From the NCBI GenBank assembly GCA_021527695.1, contig JAKFAO010000005.1, positions 682,001 to 746,000 on the forward strand: a DNA stretch of 64,000 nucleotides. Reading direction: 5' to 3'. The stretch comes from Naematelia aurantialba. Lineage: Eukaryota > Basidiomycota > Tremellomycetes > Tremellales > Naemateliaceae. A model generated the notes under the pieces. That model was not told the DNA's origin, ran no database searches, and was given only the letters and a program-made list of their open reading frames with translations. Both the position numbers and the translations under genes were made by a program. Shown piece after piece: positions 21,824 to 34,400 of this stretch (positions are counted from its first letter, which is position 1; each line of letters starts with the position of its first letter).

Positions 21824-22412
21824 TATCGTCGTCAGTAGGCGAGATGTACAGATGATTCACTGAGCATGATGGTGGCTGGCATGAGTAACACGAGAAAGCA
21901 AGCATGGGCAGCAGGCGAGTAGACGGCGAGCATGAGCGAGCAGACGGCGAGCATGGGCAGCAGGCGAGTAGACGGCGAGCATGAGCGAGTAGACGGCGAG
22001 CATGGGCCAGCGCGAGCGCGTGAGCTGGAGCATGAACGCGTGAGCTGGGGCATGAGCGCGTTCTGGAGCTGGCATCACGAGCTCTAATCCCAGTGCACGG
22101 CATGAAACTGAGCGACTAAGGACGAAGCTCTCATACTTGCATACGTCGCCAATCAAGAACGACAAGCAGCGACTCTACTTTACAATATCCAGCACGCTAC
22201 TGTCTCAGCCGACGTGTCGTCCCTATCTCCTCTCCCACATGTACCTGACGCACAAGGCGAGCGACGTGTAACTTTTACTGACCATAAAGGTCACTGACTG
22301 ACATCTAACTTCACGCAACACTGACCAAGGTCTAGGTGACCGACTTGTAACCTCTACACAGCCCACACACACCAGGCAACAGACTCAAACAGCCTGTCCA
22401 CGCACACCCCAC
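21824..22412. other. Convergent spacer (eS21 / bestrophin) with minisatellite
   Basis: Holds the 3' ends of two converging genes. At about 21895-22060 there is a degenerate minisatellite of GTAGACGGCGAGCATGAGC-like units mixed with GGGCAGCAGGCGA. Open frames across it on the - strand are low-complexity artefacts. Confidence 0.7.
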
Positions 22413-24807
22413 CTAGTGACCGCCGTCATCCCCGCCATCATCTGCCTGCAGATCCTCGGCGGCCTGAGCAGCTCGCCTTGAGAATATCTCGTGCTCATCT
22501 TCGTCACCTTCCGGCAGTCGCTCGAGGATCGCCCTGTCTCGTCAGCTTCCGCTACACTACCAATACAACGAATAACCCATCTCGGGTTTAACACGTTAGA
22601 CTTACTCGCACTCGCACAGTAACTCGGTGCAGAACAGATCGAGGTTGAGGTCACATGGGTCACTGATACGTCAACTGCTGCTTTCATTCGACAGCCAGCC
22701 GCGCAGACTGAGTTCTCGTTCGACAGCCAGTCGCGCAGACTATCTTTCTCTGCAGAGCCAATAACGCAGACTATGTTTCTCTGCAGAGCCAGTCACGCAG
22801 ACTATGCGACGCCAAACCACCAGGAGACACAAGAGCGTCGTGCACACCGATAGTCGGCCTGGACTCACTTGCCAAACGGCTGCTCAACCTGCGCAGCAAT
22901 ACCTTCAATCCCTACCCCCATCAGCTCCTACCACGTACACCACGCCGCGCTCACCCATGTAGATGAGCGCAATGAAGAACATGATCGGCACCATCTTTAC
23001 TTTAAGCGTGTCGACCAGCGTAAAGGGCAGCACGAAGAGAAGCATCGTTGTCGCTTGTTTCATATGAACCGCAATAATGTACGGCATGGGCGTTTGCCTG
23101 CAGACCTCAATCCCCGTCCAGGGTGATGGTATGACGACGAACTTACACGCTGGTCGAGTGTAGTCAGCAGACGGCATCGGTAAATATAGCGATCCAGAGG
23201 CACTCACACGCGTTCCATGGACCCAAGCTGGTCGGTCATGCCCTGTACCAGTGCCTGCATAGCATTCACGCCCTGGTCACATCAGAGAATCAGCAAATGT
23301 GGCGGTTGCAGTGACACCGACAACACTCACGGCTGGACCGACAGTCTCCAGATACCCTCGTCGCCTGAATCTGAAAATCGTCCTGCTAATTTCGTGTGCG
23401 CTATGCCCATCAACACATGCCGGCATAGGAAGTACTCTACTGTCATGAATATGCCACTCACATGATGAGCGGCAGACCTAGCTCCACCATCCTTCCCAAT
23501 CCCCGTTCGGCCCGCTTGACCACGCCCATCCCGTCGTCAACCGACTTGCGCACATCCGGTCTCACGCCCGCCTTGATCAACGGCGTGCGCTCCGTCATCA
23601 TCTGGTGTGCGTGACCTTTTCCAAACGAGAGATGGCGCGTGGATGCCTCGTCATGCTGATGGGGAATGACAACACGTACAGCCGTGGGTCGGCGCTTGAG
23701 AGCACCACGCCCAGATCGTGGATGCATGAAGCCTCGCTTCGTCGCGCTCTCGCTCTCATCGCGTGCTGACTCAGTACTGGTACCGTGCGACAAGATGGAC
23801 CGAGATGAAGCGAGTCCCAGAGCGGCCTCTTCGTCCCTTGCCGACCGGAGTGACACAGGCGAGCTTGTCGTCATCCGTCCCGGCGATGTGGAGAGGAAGT
23901 CGGCGCGGAGGTCCGGTGCCGAAGCCTGTTTGAGACTCTCAATATGGGGTCCAGCGAGCTGGGGTGGCAGGAGACCTATCACGTTTGTAAGCTCGCGCAA
24001 GTGCCACCGACCCAACGTCGAGGCTTCAAAGCTTACCTCGGAGATCGGCGTGATGTACACCGCCCTCGGCTCGGAGGTGGTGTTTCGTAGAGACGACAAA
24101 AGCGATGATGAGCCGGATCAGGCCTTTCTTCTCCTCTGTAAGCTGGGCGCGGGTGATTGTGGGAGCGGTAGAGTCTGGTGGCAGGCACACCACCACCCAA
24201 ATCAGCTGCTTGGGTCAGCCGGCCAGCCAAACACAGCAACTTGAGAAAGAAAGATACTCGCTCGCGACAAATTTCTCGCGTTGGAGATGAGGGAGGTGAA
24301 GTCTTTGCGGCCCCTGCAAGTATAGTCAGCTACATCGTTAGCTTGGGGTGCGTGGTACTGACTCGGCATATCGCTCATATGCTGATGAGTTTCGGAACAC
24401 CAACAACAACCCCACCACGACCGAGAGCAGCGGCACTACGGCTGTTAGTCTCACCGTCTCACTATAGGCTTCTCATCCCCGGGAGAGACGAGCCAAGGCA
24501 CGAGCGGCAAGACAACACATCACGTACCGACGTTGTTGGTGAGACCGACATCCTTGCCCCACCACACGCTGGCGACTGCCACCATCGCCGAGAAACAAGT
24601 GACGACCATGACGGGCAGCAGCACGGTGGGGAGTATCGACGCGCGGAAGACCAGGATGTCAGGCAACCATGAGATCTTGGATAGCTTTCGGGCCATCAGC
24701 TGCGCCCCAGTGGTATAATTTTGTCTCGTGATACCTACCCTTGGCTTGTCGTCTTCTCGCTCCTGCATGCTCAGGAGGGAAGACAGGGTGGTGAGTGGGA
24801 GTGCCAT
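22413..24807 (-). CDS. Bestrophin/RFP-TM-family anion channel
   Basis: Membrane protein of the bestrophin (UPF0187) family, probably a chloride-permeable channel. From the ATG at 24807 the N-terminus leads to a first hydrophobic block (ILPTVLLPVMVVTCFSAMVA), then the family signature VVGLLLVFRNSSAYERYAEGR, a hydrophobic block near LSRAIWVVVCLPP, a long cytoplasmic insert rich in Ser/Arg (about 23.9-23.5 kb), and the C-terminal membrane part LLFVLPFTLVDTLKVKMVP, IMFFIALIYMG. The closing motif GIEGIAAQVEQPFG then NDPCDLNLD matches the Ca-clasp/belt region of bestrophins (PFG.D..DL.LD). The tail is acidic and ends DDGGDDGGH. Most introns are 50-70 nt; the one near 22.7 kb is longer and carries repeats. 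Intracellular location and ion selectivity cannot be told from sequence. Confidence 0.85.
22680..22810 (-). repeat. Degenerate tandem repeat in bestrophin intron
   Basis: Four imperfect copies of a unit near TCGACAGCCAGTCGCGCAGA / CTGCAGAGCCAGTCACGCAGA lie in the intron that splits PFG-N from DPCDLNLD. Confidence 0.75.
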
Positions 24808-25347
24808 GGTTCCCTGTCACTTGTCAGTCTCGTACGAGGGGAGGAAGGGTGACCTGCAATGGTGGTGGCGAGTGCACTTCCCTCTGATGCTCTGTGCACT
24901 GCGCCATGGCTGCCATCGTCGCCAGTTGACATGTCGAGAGCAGCCGCGAGATGAAGAGTTTGGAGCATGGCAGCGAATCGATCAAACGACGCGCAGGTAG
25001 CCAGGCACGACGTGAAACGTGTTTCAGCGGGTCTCGTGGCACTCGCGTGGCTTTCTCGTGGCGGCTTTGAATGGCCATCTAGAGTGCTCTCCAAGTCATG
25101 CAGAGGATGTCAGACTGTGTCTCCCACCTATCCAAGGCGAGATGCATCCTCTTTTACCAGCTCGAATCGGCGCAACACTATACCTTGCCAGGTCAAACAA
25201 GTCCAACGAGACCCAGCTGGCTAAATTTGCTTCCGTGACGCGTCGATCCAGTGGTGATTTTGATTTTTCTCTCCTTCGCCGACTATTCTCGTACTCGTAC
25301 CGTGTCACTTTGTCTGAGCTTCATCGTTACTGCTCGACGCCGTCGTC
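24808..25347. promoter_or_regulatory. Divergent promoter region (bestrophin / DCC1)
   Basis: 540 bases between opposite start codons. No gene is recognised. The part nearest DCC1 (about 25255-25300) is pyrimidine-rich. Confidence 0.5.
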
Positions 25348-27491
25348 ATGCCAGTAGCAACAGCGCTCCCGTCCTCATCCATCGTCCTACGCTACCCGGC
25401 ATCGGTTCCACCGGTTTCGAGCTCAGACCTCCTAGAGGAGAGTTACCAGCTGCTCGAGCTGCCCGGGGAGATTCTCAAGGCTGTCGAGGGATCCAACGAG
25501 CCATTTTCGTGCGTTGCTTGTGCCGCTGCCGTCAAACATAGGATGCTCAAGATGCGCTGCTCCGTGTTTTGCTCTGTCACCGTGTTGCCGTGTCGCAGTC
25601 TCATTGTTGCTTCTCTCTCTTAGTTCTCCTTACTGACGATCAGGCTCACTATCAAGGGCCGGCCAAACGACGATGCCGTCCTCTGCACGCCGACGACGAC
25701 CTTCCTCCTCCGCGCCGTGACTGTATCCAACTCGCTGCTCATCCTGCGCCCACCGCCTGCCAGAGCACAAGCACCGCCGCGCCGCGAGTCCGACGCAACG
25801 ACAACGACATTGCTGGAGAAGCAGGACGCGCACAGGCCGCACACGACACTGGAGATTCGAGACGTGTGCCACGAGGTGCTCGAGTGCGTACCGCAAGCGG
25901 CGAATCTCGAGCGGATCCGGGCGGTCCTCCGTGACTCGGCGTGGCAGGGCGCCGGCTCAGCGCTTGGAAAGCGGAAGCGTCATGGCGACGGTAGCGACGA
26001 CGGGGGCGAGAGCGGCAAGACGCCGAGAAGGTACACCCGCGAGATGCTGGCGAGTGTCATCCAGGCGTCGGAAGCGGAGCTGGAACGGGGGCTGAAGGAA
26101 CGGAATGTCATTCCGTATCAGGGTGAGTGGGGCTGGGTGTGTTCGAGTCGTCTTGACTCTTGGTTGGAACGAATAATGTCGTTGGAACGAATCTCCCATT
26201 GGCAGAGCTTGCTTCCATTGGCAGATCTGCGTCCATCGACAGAGCTGCTTCCATTGGCAGATCTGCGTCCATCGACAGAGCTGCTTCCATTGCAAAGCTT
26301 GCTCACACGCCACCAATGCAGAACGCTGACGCTCGAGGCTCTCGTCGCAGGTCGGATGCTTCTGCTCCCTCTCAAACACCTCCACCCACTGCTGTCCCTC
26401 ATGCTCACCCTCCTGACACTGCACCACACGGAACTCACGCTGCCAACGCCGTCGTCGTCGGCGTCATCAACATCTACGGGCGCAAGCGCCACGTGCCCGG
26501 CGCAACCCGTTGTATCTGCTTTAGCAGAAGACCACGATGTCGACCCCGAGGTGGCAGGCGGCGTGATGCGTCTGTTCGGCGAGGTGGGGGGTGCGGGTGT
26601 GGTTGATAGTGGCGAGGTCGTAGTTGAGGGTGCGGATGAGGGTGAGGGTGCGGGTGAGGGTGAGGGTGGAAGCGGAGGTAAGAGTAGAGAGGGAGGGGTC
26701 TGGACGTGCCGGCCTGCCGAGATGGTGCGGGAGGTGGGCAGGGGGTTGTTGGAAGCGACCAAGGCGGACGGAGTGGCGGTGGCCGCGTTTCTTGGAGACT
26801 GGAAGGAGGCGGTAGGCGAGACGTGGGCCGAGCTGGTGGATCTGCGGCTTCTCGAGGTAGGTGGTCTGGGTTCTACTGAATTGCCTCTCCGTGGGTCCCG
26901 GGCTCCCCATCAAGCACGGCTGCAAATTGCCTGGCTGCAAATTGCCTGGCTGCAAATTGCCTGGCTGCAAATTGCCTGGCTGCAAATTGCGCGGCTGCAG
27001 CTGCTCTGGACGATCCCACCAGGGTCGAGCGGGTGCAACGTTCAGCAATTCCACGTCCCACGACTCCCACAGTTCCAGCCAATCCAGAACCCAGCACCTC
27101 TAGCTTCCCGGTCCCAATCCAAAACCACACTGCCACCTTTCGCAGTTCAGAGCAACCAGAGCTAACCCCTCAGAGCGAGCACCTCGTGCTCCCGCGCTCG
27201 CCCACCGCGCCGGCGCGCATCGTGCCGTTCCCACTCCACCACCTCCCCCTCGCCCCCGCCGCGCGCTTCGCCGACCTCTTCCTCACGCGGCCCAAGTGGC
27301 GCCCGGGGGAGATGCTCCCGTTCCTAAAGGGGCTGTGCAGGGACGGCGATATCAAGGAGAGGGACAAGCTGGTGGCCAAGTTTGTGCGTGTCGTCAAGGA
27401 CAAAGAGGGGAAAGTTGGCGCCAACGGTGCCAACGGCGGCGGGGGTGCTGGTGGCGGGGACGTGTGGTGGTACCCCCGTCGAAGTGTGTAG
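25348..27491 (+). CDS. DCC1: Dcc1-like subunit of the Ctf18 clamp loader
   Basis: Dcc1 binds Ctf8 and Ctf18 in an alternative PCNA loader used for sister-chromatid cohesion and replication-fork function. From the ATG at 25348 the protein has the N-terminal motif YQLLELPGEILKAVE, then LTIKGRPNDDAVLCT, TTFLLRAVTVSNSLLIL and a helical part (YTREMLASVIQASEAELE). After a repeat-filled intron it continues with a winged-helix region (MVREVGRGLLEATKADGVAV, FLGDWKEAVGETWAELVD). After another repeat-filled intron it ends with LPLAPAARFADLFLTRPKW, LPFLKGLCRDGDIKERDKL and VAKFVRVV, which is the family C-terminus (RF..LF..R..W....L.PY), and a Gly-rich tail before the stop at 27491. The middle (26.3-26.7 kb) is low-complexity and its exon borders are uncertain. 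Confidence 0.85.
26190..26295 (+). repeat. 36-bp minisatellite in a DCC1 intron
   Basis: About three copies of a 36-bp unit that contains CATCGACAGAGCTGCTTCC and ATTGGCAGATCTGCGTC. It lies after the exon ending NVIPYQ. Confidence 0.85.
26915..26998 (+). repeat. 15-bp minisatellite in a DCC1 intron
   Basis: Five copies of GGCTGCAAATTGCCT lie between the exon ending in DLRLLE and the exon with APARIVPFPLHHLPL. Confidence 0.9.
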
Positions 27492-27821
27492 TGCAAGATC
27501 AGTCAGCATGTATAGACTCGGACACAGATATATATACGCTACACACATGCATATACTACACACGCATATGCTACACACATGCATATACTACACACGCATA
27601 TGCTACACACATGCATATACTACACACGCATATGCTACACACATGCACATACTACAACAAGGGCTTGCAGCGAAAACCCTCAGAACGAGAACCAAGATCA
27701 CACTGAAATGCCAGCTTCGTGCCACTGTATGAGGCTGACCATACTAGTCTCCAGACGGCTACAGTCAAAACCGTCAAACTCCCCCTCTGACTGTCAACCG
27801 TCCAGTCTCGCGTGCCAACTG
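27492..27821. other. Convergent spacer (DCC1 / WBP2-like) with 32-bp repeat
   Basis: No gene. At about 27538-27655 a unit of about 32 bp made of ATGCTACACACATGC and ATATACTACACACGC alternates three to four times. Confidence 0.8.
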
Positions 27822-28850
27822 TCATGGCCGTGGAGGCGCTGGAGGTCCGCCAGCGGCGACGACCTCCTCGTGCCCTGCCTCGGCGGTATACACCGCTACG
27901 TCCGTCAGCGTCTCCATCTCCTCGAACTCACGTAACGTCTCCTCCTCCCTCGCACGCTCAGCCAGCCGTCCCCGCTCCCCTTCGATGCGCTTCCACACCC
28001 CGTGCCCTGCCCCTTCCCCGACCACAAGCTTTGCCTCGATCTGTCCGCCCCGCCCCACGGCAGGGAGGTGCGAGGTCGACGCGTCGGACGACGGGAGGAA
28101 AGCGAGCACGAGGTTGTTGGGTGAGAAGAGAGGGAGGTTGAACGATGTGGACACGAGGTGCGACTGCACGTTCGTGGAATGATGACGAAGGTCAGCGCGG
28201 ACTAAAACACTAACAGAAAACAAAGGGCGTGGCGTGGGCGTTGGGACCCATCAAGGGATCGCGCGTCTGGGAGCTCGGGCGTTGGTCGTATGGTGCCGAT
28301 GGATGAGGGGGATGTACGCACGTAGGGAATCACCAGCGAGTTTAAACTCGGCGGCGCATCGTACGACGTCGACGTACTCGACGCACTCGCTGTTTCAGAG
28401 AGGAACACGACCTGACGGCATCAAGTCAGTCAGTCAAGCAACACCGAGCCCTCGCAACACGAAGCAGCACACACCCGATGGTCAGTCACCCAGATCCGCC
28501 CTCTGGCGTTCTCGGTCCGTTTAGGCCCGCTCGGGGTGGGCGGGATCCGCAGCTCCAGATCAGCCGTGTTGCCTCCTGTCAGGAGGGTCTCGTCTGCTCT
28601 GCGTCAGGTTGTGCTTCTCCAGCGGGTGGGCGATGTGCTTCTCCAGCGGGTGGCGGGGTGATCGGGTGCTCGTGCCCCTGCTCAGGGAGTCCGGCGACAC
28701 TCTCAGTCGATTGGACTGACGGCGTCCGAGTCGATTGAGAGTGAGGGTGGCCGCATCGACTGAAATGTCGGGATCCAATGGAAGGGACGTACCTGGCAGA
28801 AGAGGAAACGGTCGGCCCGGCGAGGCCGGAAAGGCGACATTAACTGCCAT
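27822..28850 (-). CDS. WBP2-like GRAM-domain protein
   Basis: Resembles WW-domain-binding protein 2 and its fungal relatives, which have a GRAM/PH-like fold. From the ATG at 28850: MAVNVAFPASPGRPFPLLPG, then an intron, then ADLELRIPPTPSG, GRIWVTDHR and VVFLSETAS (the strand pattern G.I.LT..RVVFL of this family), SLNSLVIPY, then SHLVSTSFNLPLFSPNNLV and GGQIEAKLVVGEGAGHGVW. It ends in an acidic helix and a Pro-rich tail (GGPPAPPRP). Intron borders are GT-AG and restore the frame: the first after LLP, one after TDHR, one after VIPY. Family WBP2 proteins act as transcription co-regulators in animals; the fungal role is not known. The start lies 260 bases from the ClpP ATG, so the two genes share a divergent promoter. 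Confidence 0.75.
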
Positions 28851-29110
28851 GTTGCTGGCCGCTTCTCGTAACTCTTGCACGTACTGTCAACCCTCAGTCA
28901 GCGCTATCAGGCGCAAGCGGGAGTACTGTCGGGTGGATAGATGAAGAAGACGAGCACCACCACAAATCAGGCGTCCAGGCGAGTGTTAAGGTAGAGACGC
29001 TCGCTGCGGCCGTGGGAAAGTGGACCTGGTGGTGTGGAGGCCTCGCGTCGAGATTGGAATCCTTCAAACTGGCGATATCACTCTCGTAGACTCGCCGGGT
29101 CATCGTCGAC

Positions 29111-30369
29111 ATGTCCCGCACGTTTGTTCCCCGTCTCGCCTCGGCGCTTAGATCGAGCGTATTATCCCCTGCGGCATCAGGAGCAGGTGCAAAGGCAAGG
29201 TCAATAGCGTGCCCGGCGTCTCTGGCGTCTCCGGCCGGCGCTTGCAGAGCTCAGTCGTCGTTCGGTCCTGCCTCTGCATATGGCTCTCCGTTTGGATATG
29301 CCTCTGCCTCTGGACGTGGTTCTACCGCTGGACATGGGCCGGGCTCTACTATAACGTCTGGTCCGGGCTTTGGCTTTGGGAAGGCGGCGGGGTTCGACGA
29401 CGCTGTTCATCCTGTGCACTCGATGCTTGTGCCCATCGTCGTGGAGCAGACGGTGAGTCCCCGTCCAACCGCCCCCCGGCATGTGGGAAGGGGTGGGGTA
29501 TTGGGCTGAAAGGGGAGATACGGGCTGTGTTGTGGAGTTTGACAGCAAATCATGCGAGTATCGGAGCAGGCGCTGATGGACTCAGGCAAGGGGAGACCGG
29601 AGCTACGATATCTACTCGCGGTTACTGCGAGAACGAGTCATCTTCCTCGGTCCGGTAAGCCGTCAGCAGACTCCTGTCGGTTCCACTCATGCAGGGGGCG
29701 GTGCAGGTAAACGACGTCTCCTCCACCCTCTTGACTGCGCAGCTCCTCTTCCTCGAAGCTGAAGACTCGCGCCGCCCCATCAAGATGTACGTAAACTCCC
29801 CTGGGGGGTCGGTTTCCGCCGGCCTAGCAATCTACGACACGATGCAGTACATCTCTGCGCCTGTGCATACGTTCTGCATGGGCATCGCGGCGAGCATGGG
29901 CAGCCTGCTGCTGGCCGGGGGCGAGACGGGGCACCGGTATGCGCTCAAGCATGGGACGGTGATGATCCATCGTGAGTCGGCTTGGTGCGTTTCCGCTTCA
30001 GAGCGATGTGAAGGAATGCCCAGTGGACAACATCCGTCGGATTGATGATTCGAGCCGACAAAGACGAGGCAGCTGATCCGACTCGCAGAACCCATCGGCG
30101 GCGCCATTGGCCAAGCCTCCGACATTGCCCTGCACGCCAAGGAGATCCTGCGCATCCGGGAACAGCTCACCCAGATCTACGTCCAGCACTGTCGGACAGG
30201 AGAGGAAAAAGACGCGGCCACGACGGACCGGTTCGAAAAGGCCCTCGACAGGGATTACTACATGACTGCCGAAGAGGCGGTCCGGTTCGGGATCGTGGAT
30301 AAGATTGTGGACAGGCGGACGCAGACGGAGGGTGAGGGTGAGAAGGAGAAGGAGGTGAAGAAGGCGTAG
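29111..30369 (+). CDS. CLPP: Mitochondrial ClpP protease
   Basis: ATP-dependent Clp protease proteolytic subunit. The N-terminus ([19 protein letters not shown], Arg/Ser-rich and without acidic residues) is a likely mitochondrial targeting peptide, followed by a Gly/Ser/Ala-rich linker. The ClpP core follows: [65 protein letters not shown]. The catalytic Ser lies in [15 protein letters not shown] and the catalytic His in TVMIHQPIGGA. It continues with [36 protein letters not shown] and a charged tail ([12 protein letters not shown]). All catalytic residues seen are intact; the catalytic Asp region is in the C-terminal block. Intron borders after VEQT, FLGP and MIH are GT-AG. ClpP is absent from many yeasts but kept in many filamentous and basidiomycete fungi. 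Confidence 0.95.
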
Positions 30370-31458
30370 TGGTGCGTAGTGGCTGATCAAACGGATGCGG
30401 ATGCATGGAATGCATGGTGTGCATTGTGTGCATGGTGTGCATGGTGTGCATTGTGTGCATGGTGTGCATGGTGTGCATGGTGTTGCAGGTAGTACATGAT
30501 GCCGCATGCCATGCTTGGTATGCATGGTAGGCTTTGTTCATGACTCATCGCTATGCATTCCGAATAAGCCTCCATGTCGTGATCTGATTCCCAAACATGG
30601 ACCTTCGATGCAGTACTAGTGCTGTTAGCTGCTCTGTCCGCTTTGAAATTCCTCCATGACCTGGGTGACCTCGCTCTCACCCTGCACCGTGGCGCTGTGC
30701 TGCACCCTGTGACTCAGCTGCTGCACCCTGTGACTTCACTGCTGCACACCCTGTGACTCACTGCTGCACACCCTGCTACCGCGACTCACCCTGCGGAACC
30801 CAAAATCAGCTGATGCGATTACCTGTACCCTCCTGATTGGCCATGGCCAATCAGTCCAATCAGTCGCTCAGGTCGACTCGGGCTTGTACCTGTCTATCAC
30901 AGCTATCACAGGCTTTCACGCTTCGCACTCGGGTGCCCTATCAGTCTGCTTCACACTCGGGTGCCCTATCAGCAGTCTGGTCCTCCCGTAGCGAAAGAGT
31001 CGCAGGCCACTAGTGCTAGTGCTCTTCCGGTATTCGGTAGGATTTGCTCCATCCGCCTGGGGATCTGCGACAGCGCGACAGGATGGACGAGGATGGACGA
31101 GTGTGGACTCGCCAATCAGCGTTATTCCCAGCGCTGGCGGGGGTAGATAAGAACTGGTGCTTGAGTGGGTGCGGTGTCTGCTGCTTGATTGGACGGGTGA
31201 GAGATACCGACGTCCTTGGCCCTTGGTCTAAAATTTACACGCATGCACAGGCAAGGCGGTATGCGTATAAGACGGCGACAGGCGTCGGGTTTCGTGCATG
31301 GACCCACTCGTACTGGATCGACGCGAAAGCTCTCGACCAGCAGCGATACCTCGACAAGAGATATCTTGACGCGGTATACCTCGACAACAGCCATATCTTG
31401 ACGGTACACCTCGACCAGCAGTGATCTTGACGTAGACACCTCGACACCGACTCTCAAA
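30370..31458. other. Spacer between ClpP and Dur3 with repeats
   Basis: About 1.1 kb without a recognised gene. At 30405-30485 there is a repeat of TGTGCATGG/TGTGCATTG units, and at about 30685-30790 copies of CTGCACCCTGTGACTC. From 30960 to 31458 it should hold the Dur3 promoter; a CTCGAC(C/A)/AGC-rich stretch at 31330-31445 contains several near-repeats. Confidence 0.7.
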
Positions 31459-34400
31459 ATGTCGACCATCCTCCCCCAAGGTGCCGGCTACGGCGTCGTC
31501 GTAAGTCCGCTGCTGAAGACGCCAACACCACCTGACATCACAGATCGGCATGGGGCTGTTCTTCAGCGCCATCATGGTCGGGTGAGCTTGCGTCGTTGTG
31601 GTCGAAACGGCGAACAAGGACCTGACCAATTGGGCAGCCTCACCAAGATCCAGACGCGGTATACCTCGCACAAGACTTCGTCTGCTGAAGAGTTCACCTC
31701 GGCCAGTCGGAGGTGAGTCCGGCCTCTTGTCTGCGGTCTCCCATCTGTGGTCTGCCATCTCCCGTCTCCCATCAGCCCGACGAGCCCGACCAGCTGGTAT
31801 GGGCAGGGGCAACAAGGGTACACGGGCACAAGGTTACAAGGTCCAAGGGTAGAAGGGTCCAAGGGTACAACGGTACAAGGGTACAAGGGTACAACGGTAC
31901 AACGGTACAAGGGTACAAGGGTACAAGGGTAGAAGGGTCCAAGGGTACAAGGCTACAAGGGTACAAGGCTACAAGGGTACACGGGCCTCTTGCACGCTGG
32001 CACACGACAGTGGCAGCTTGGACTAGACTGGACTTGGGACCGGCTGACACCACAGCGTTCCTCCGGGCCTCATAGCCGCCGGGATAGTCAGCGCATGGAC
32101 GTGGGCCGCGACGCTGCTCCAGTCCAGCGCGACGGCGTACAAGTTTGGTATCAGTGGGCCGTGGTGGTATGCCTCTGGCGCGACCATCCAGGGTGAGTAG
32201 CGCGACGCGCTCTGGCTTGCTCCTTCATTCAATATCAATCACAGTGCAGAGTTGACGCCACAGTCCTTCTCTTCGCCATGATTGCAAGCAAGCTCAAGCA
32301 GCACGCGCCATACTGCCACACGTACGTCTTCCTTCTGTGGCTCTTGCCTTGCTCTTGCCTGGCTCTGCTCTCCCACCTACACGCAGCACTCATGCGCCCA
32401 GGTTTCTCGAGATCATCCGTGCGCGTTGGGGCCGGCTCTCGCATCTCACATTCCTATTCTTTGCTCTCGCCACTAACATCATCGTCAGCAGTGAGTGCCT
32501 CTGCTGTTCACCTATACCAACCCTTGGTCCTCCCCCGCCCGCTGACCACACAGCGATGCTGATCCTCGGCGGCTCGGCCACCGTCTCGGACCTCACCGGC
32601 ATGTCGACCGTCGCAGCGTGCTTCCTCATCCCCCTCGGCGTGTCGATCTACGTCCTCGCAGGCGGGATGCGCGCCACCCTCGTCGCTGACTACTCGCACA
32701 CCCTCGTGCTGTATTGCATCCTCATCGCCTTTGCCCTGACCGCCTACGGGACGTCGAGCGTCATTGGGTCCCCCAAGAAGATGTGGGAGTTGCTCCAGCA
32801 GGCGTCAGAGGAGAACCCCATCAGCGGGAATGCCAAGGGGTCGTATTTGACCATGAGGTCGAAGAGCGGGCTCATCTTTGGTGGTGCGTCACAGTCACCT
32901 TCACTTCCAAAAGCAACTCGGGACAGGCTGAACGAACGGTGCTGACGTGAATCTTCTCATCCTTGCGCTGTCTTCGCTCACTTGTTCTCCAACACACATA
33001 ATGCTCTCCTGGCACCCACTCATGCCTTGGCTCACCTTGCATCTGTCACGCACTGCTCCCCACGCAGTCCTCAACATCGTCGGCAACTTCGGTGTGTATC
33101 GTCCTCCTCCAACCCCGCGGTCCCTTGGCGCAGCTGACCGCCGCAGGAACCGTGTTTAACGACCAGGCATACTGGCAGCGTGCGATCGCGTCGGACCCGC
33201 GCAGCAGCGTCAAGGCGTTCCTCTGGGGCGGGATTGCATGGTTCGGTATCCCCATGGGAATCGCCACTTCGCTTGGACTGTCGGCCGTTGCGTTGGCACA
33301 TGGTTCCGACCCGCTTGTCACGTTGACGACTGATGAGGTGTCGGCTGGTCTGCCTGCTGTCAAGGGTGCGTGTGGGCTCTCCTTTGCCCTGGATCCAAAA
33401 ATCCAGATAGCGGTCAACAACGCTCATGGCTCCTTCTTAGCTGCCGCCGCACTCATGGGCCAGTCTGGCGCCATCGCGATGCTCATCCTGCTGTTCCTGG
33501 CCGTCACGTCGGCGTGCAGTGCCGAGCAAATCGCCGTAGCCTCGCTGCTGACGTACGACGTGTACGCGGTGTATATCAACCCGCGCGCCAGCGAGCGCCA
33601 GATCCTGTGGTCGTCGCACATGTGCATCCTGGGCTACAGCGTCTTCATGGGCGCGATCGCGACGGCGTTCAACTACATCGGCGTGAGCATGGGCTACCTG
33701 TACGAGCTCATGGGCACGATCATCGGGTCCGCGGTCGTGCCCATTGCGCTGTGCATCACGTGGCGCAAGTGCAACGGGACGGGCGCGGTCGTCGGCGCGG
33801 TGGTCGGGTTCTGCGCTGCCGTCGCCGGCTGGATCGGGATCACGTCGACGCTGAATGACGGGGTGATCGACGTGACCACCACATTTGGCGACTACGAGAT
33901 GCTGACGGGCAACCTGCTGGCCATCGGGATCGGCGGGCTCGTCACGGTCGGGTGGTCGCTTGTGCGGCCGGAAAACTTCGACTGGGACGTCACGCGCGCC
34001 ATCAACGCCCAGGCCAACACCGAGGTCGTCGGCCAGCCACGTACGCCCCCGGAAGCGGAAGCCGACGCCACCGACGGCGAGAAGAACAAGGAGCTCCAGG
34101 AGAGCCAGAGAGAGGACAGATATGCCCCGCAAGAAGCGCCCCCGACAGACCTCTCGCTGGAACGCGCCGACCTCCAGAGGGCATTCCGCTTCGCTTCGTG
34201 GTCCGCTCTCGCTCTCACCGCGATTCTCATATTTATCATTCCCTTGCCCCTGTTCTTCTCCTCTTACGGTGCGTGTGATTTAGCTCTCTTTCTCTCCTCT
34301 CTCTGGGCTTTCCTCCCTCCTCGTCTCTCAGTTCCCTTCACTCTCTGGCTTCTCTCCATACTCTCTGGCTTCTCTCCCTACTCTCTGGCTTCTCTCCCTA

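Noticed and set aside
21857..22165. - strand open frames rich in AHARRLLA repeats
   Set aside because: Translation of the minisatellite between converging genes; no conserved motif.
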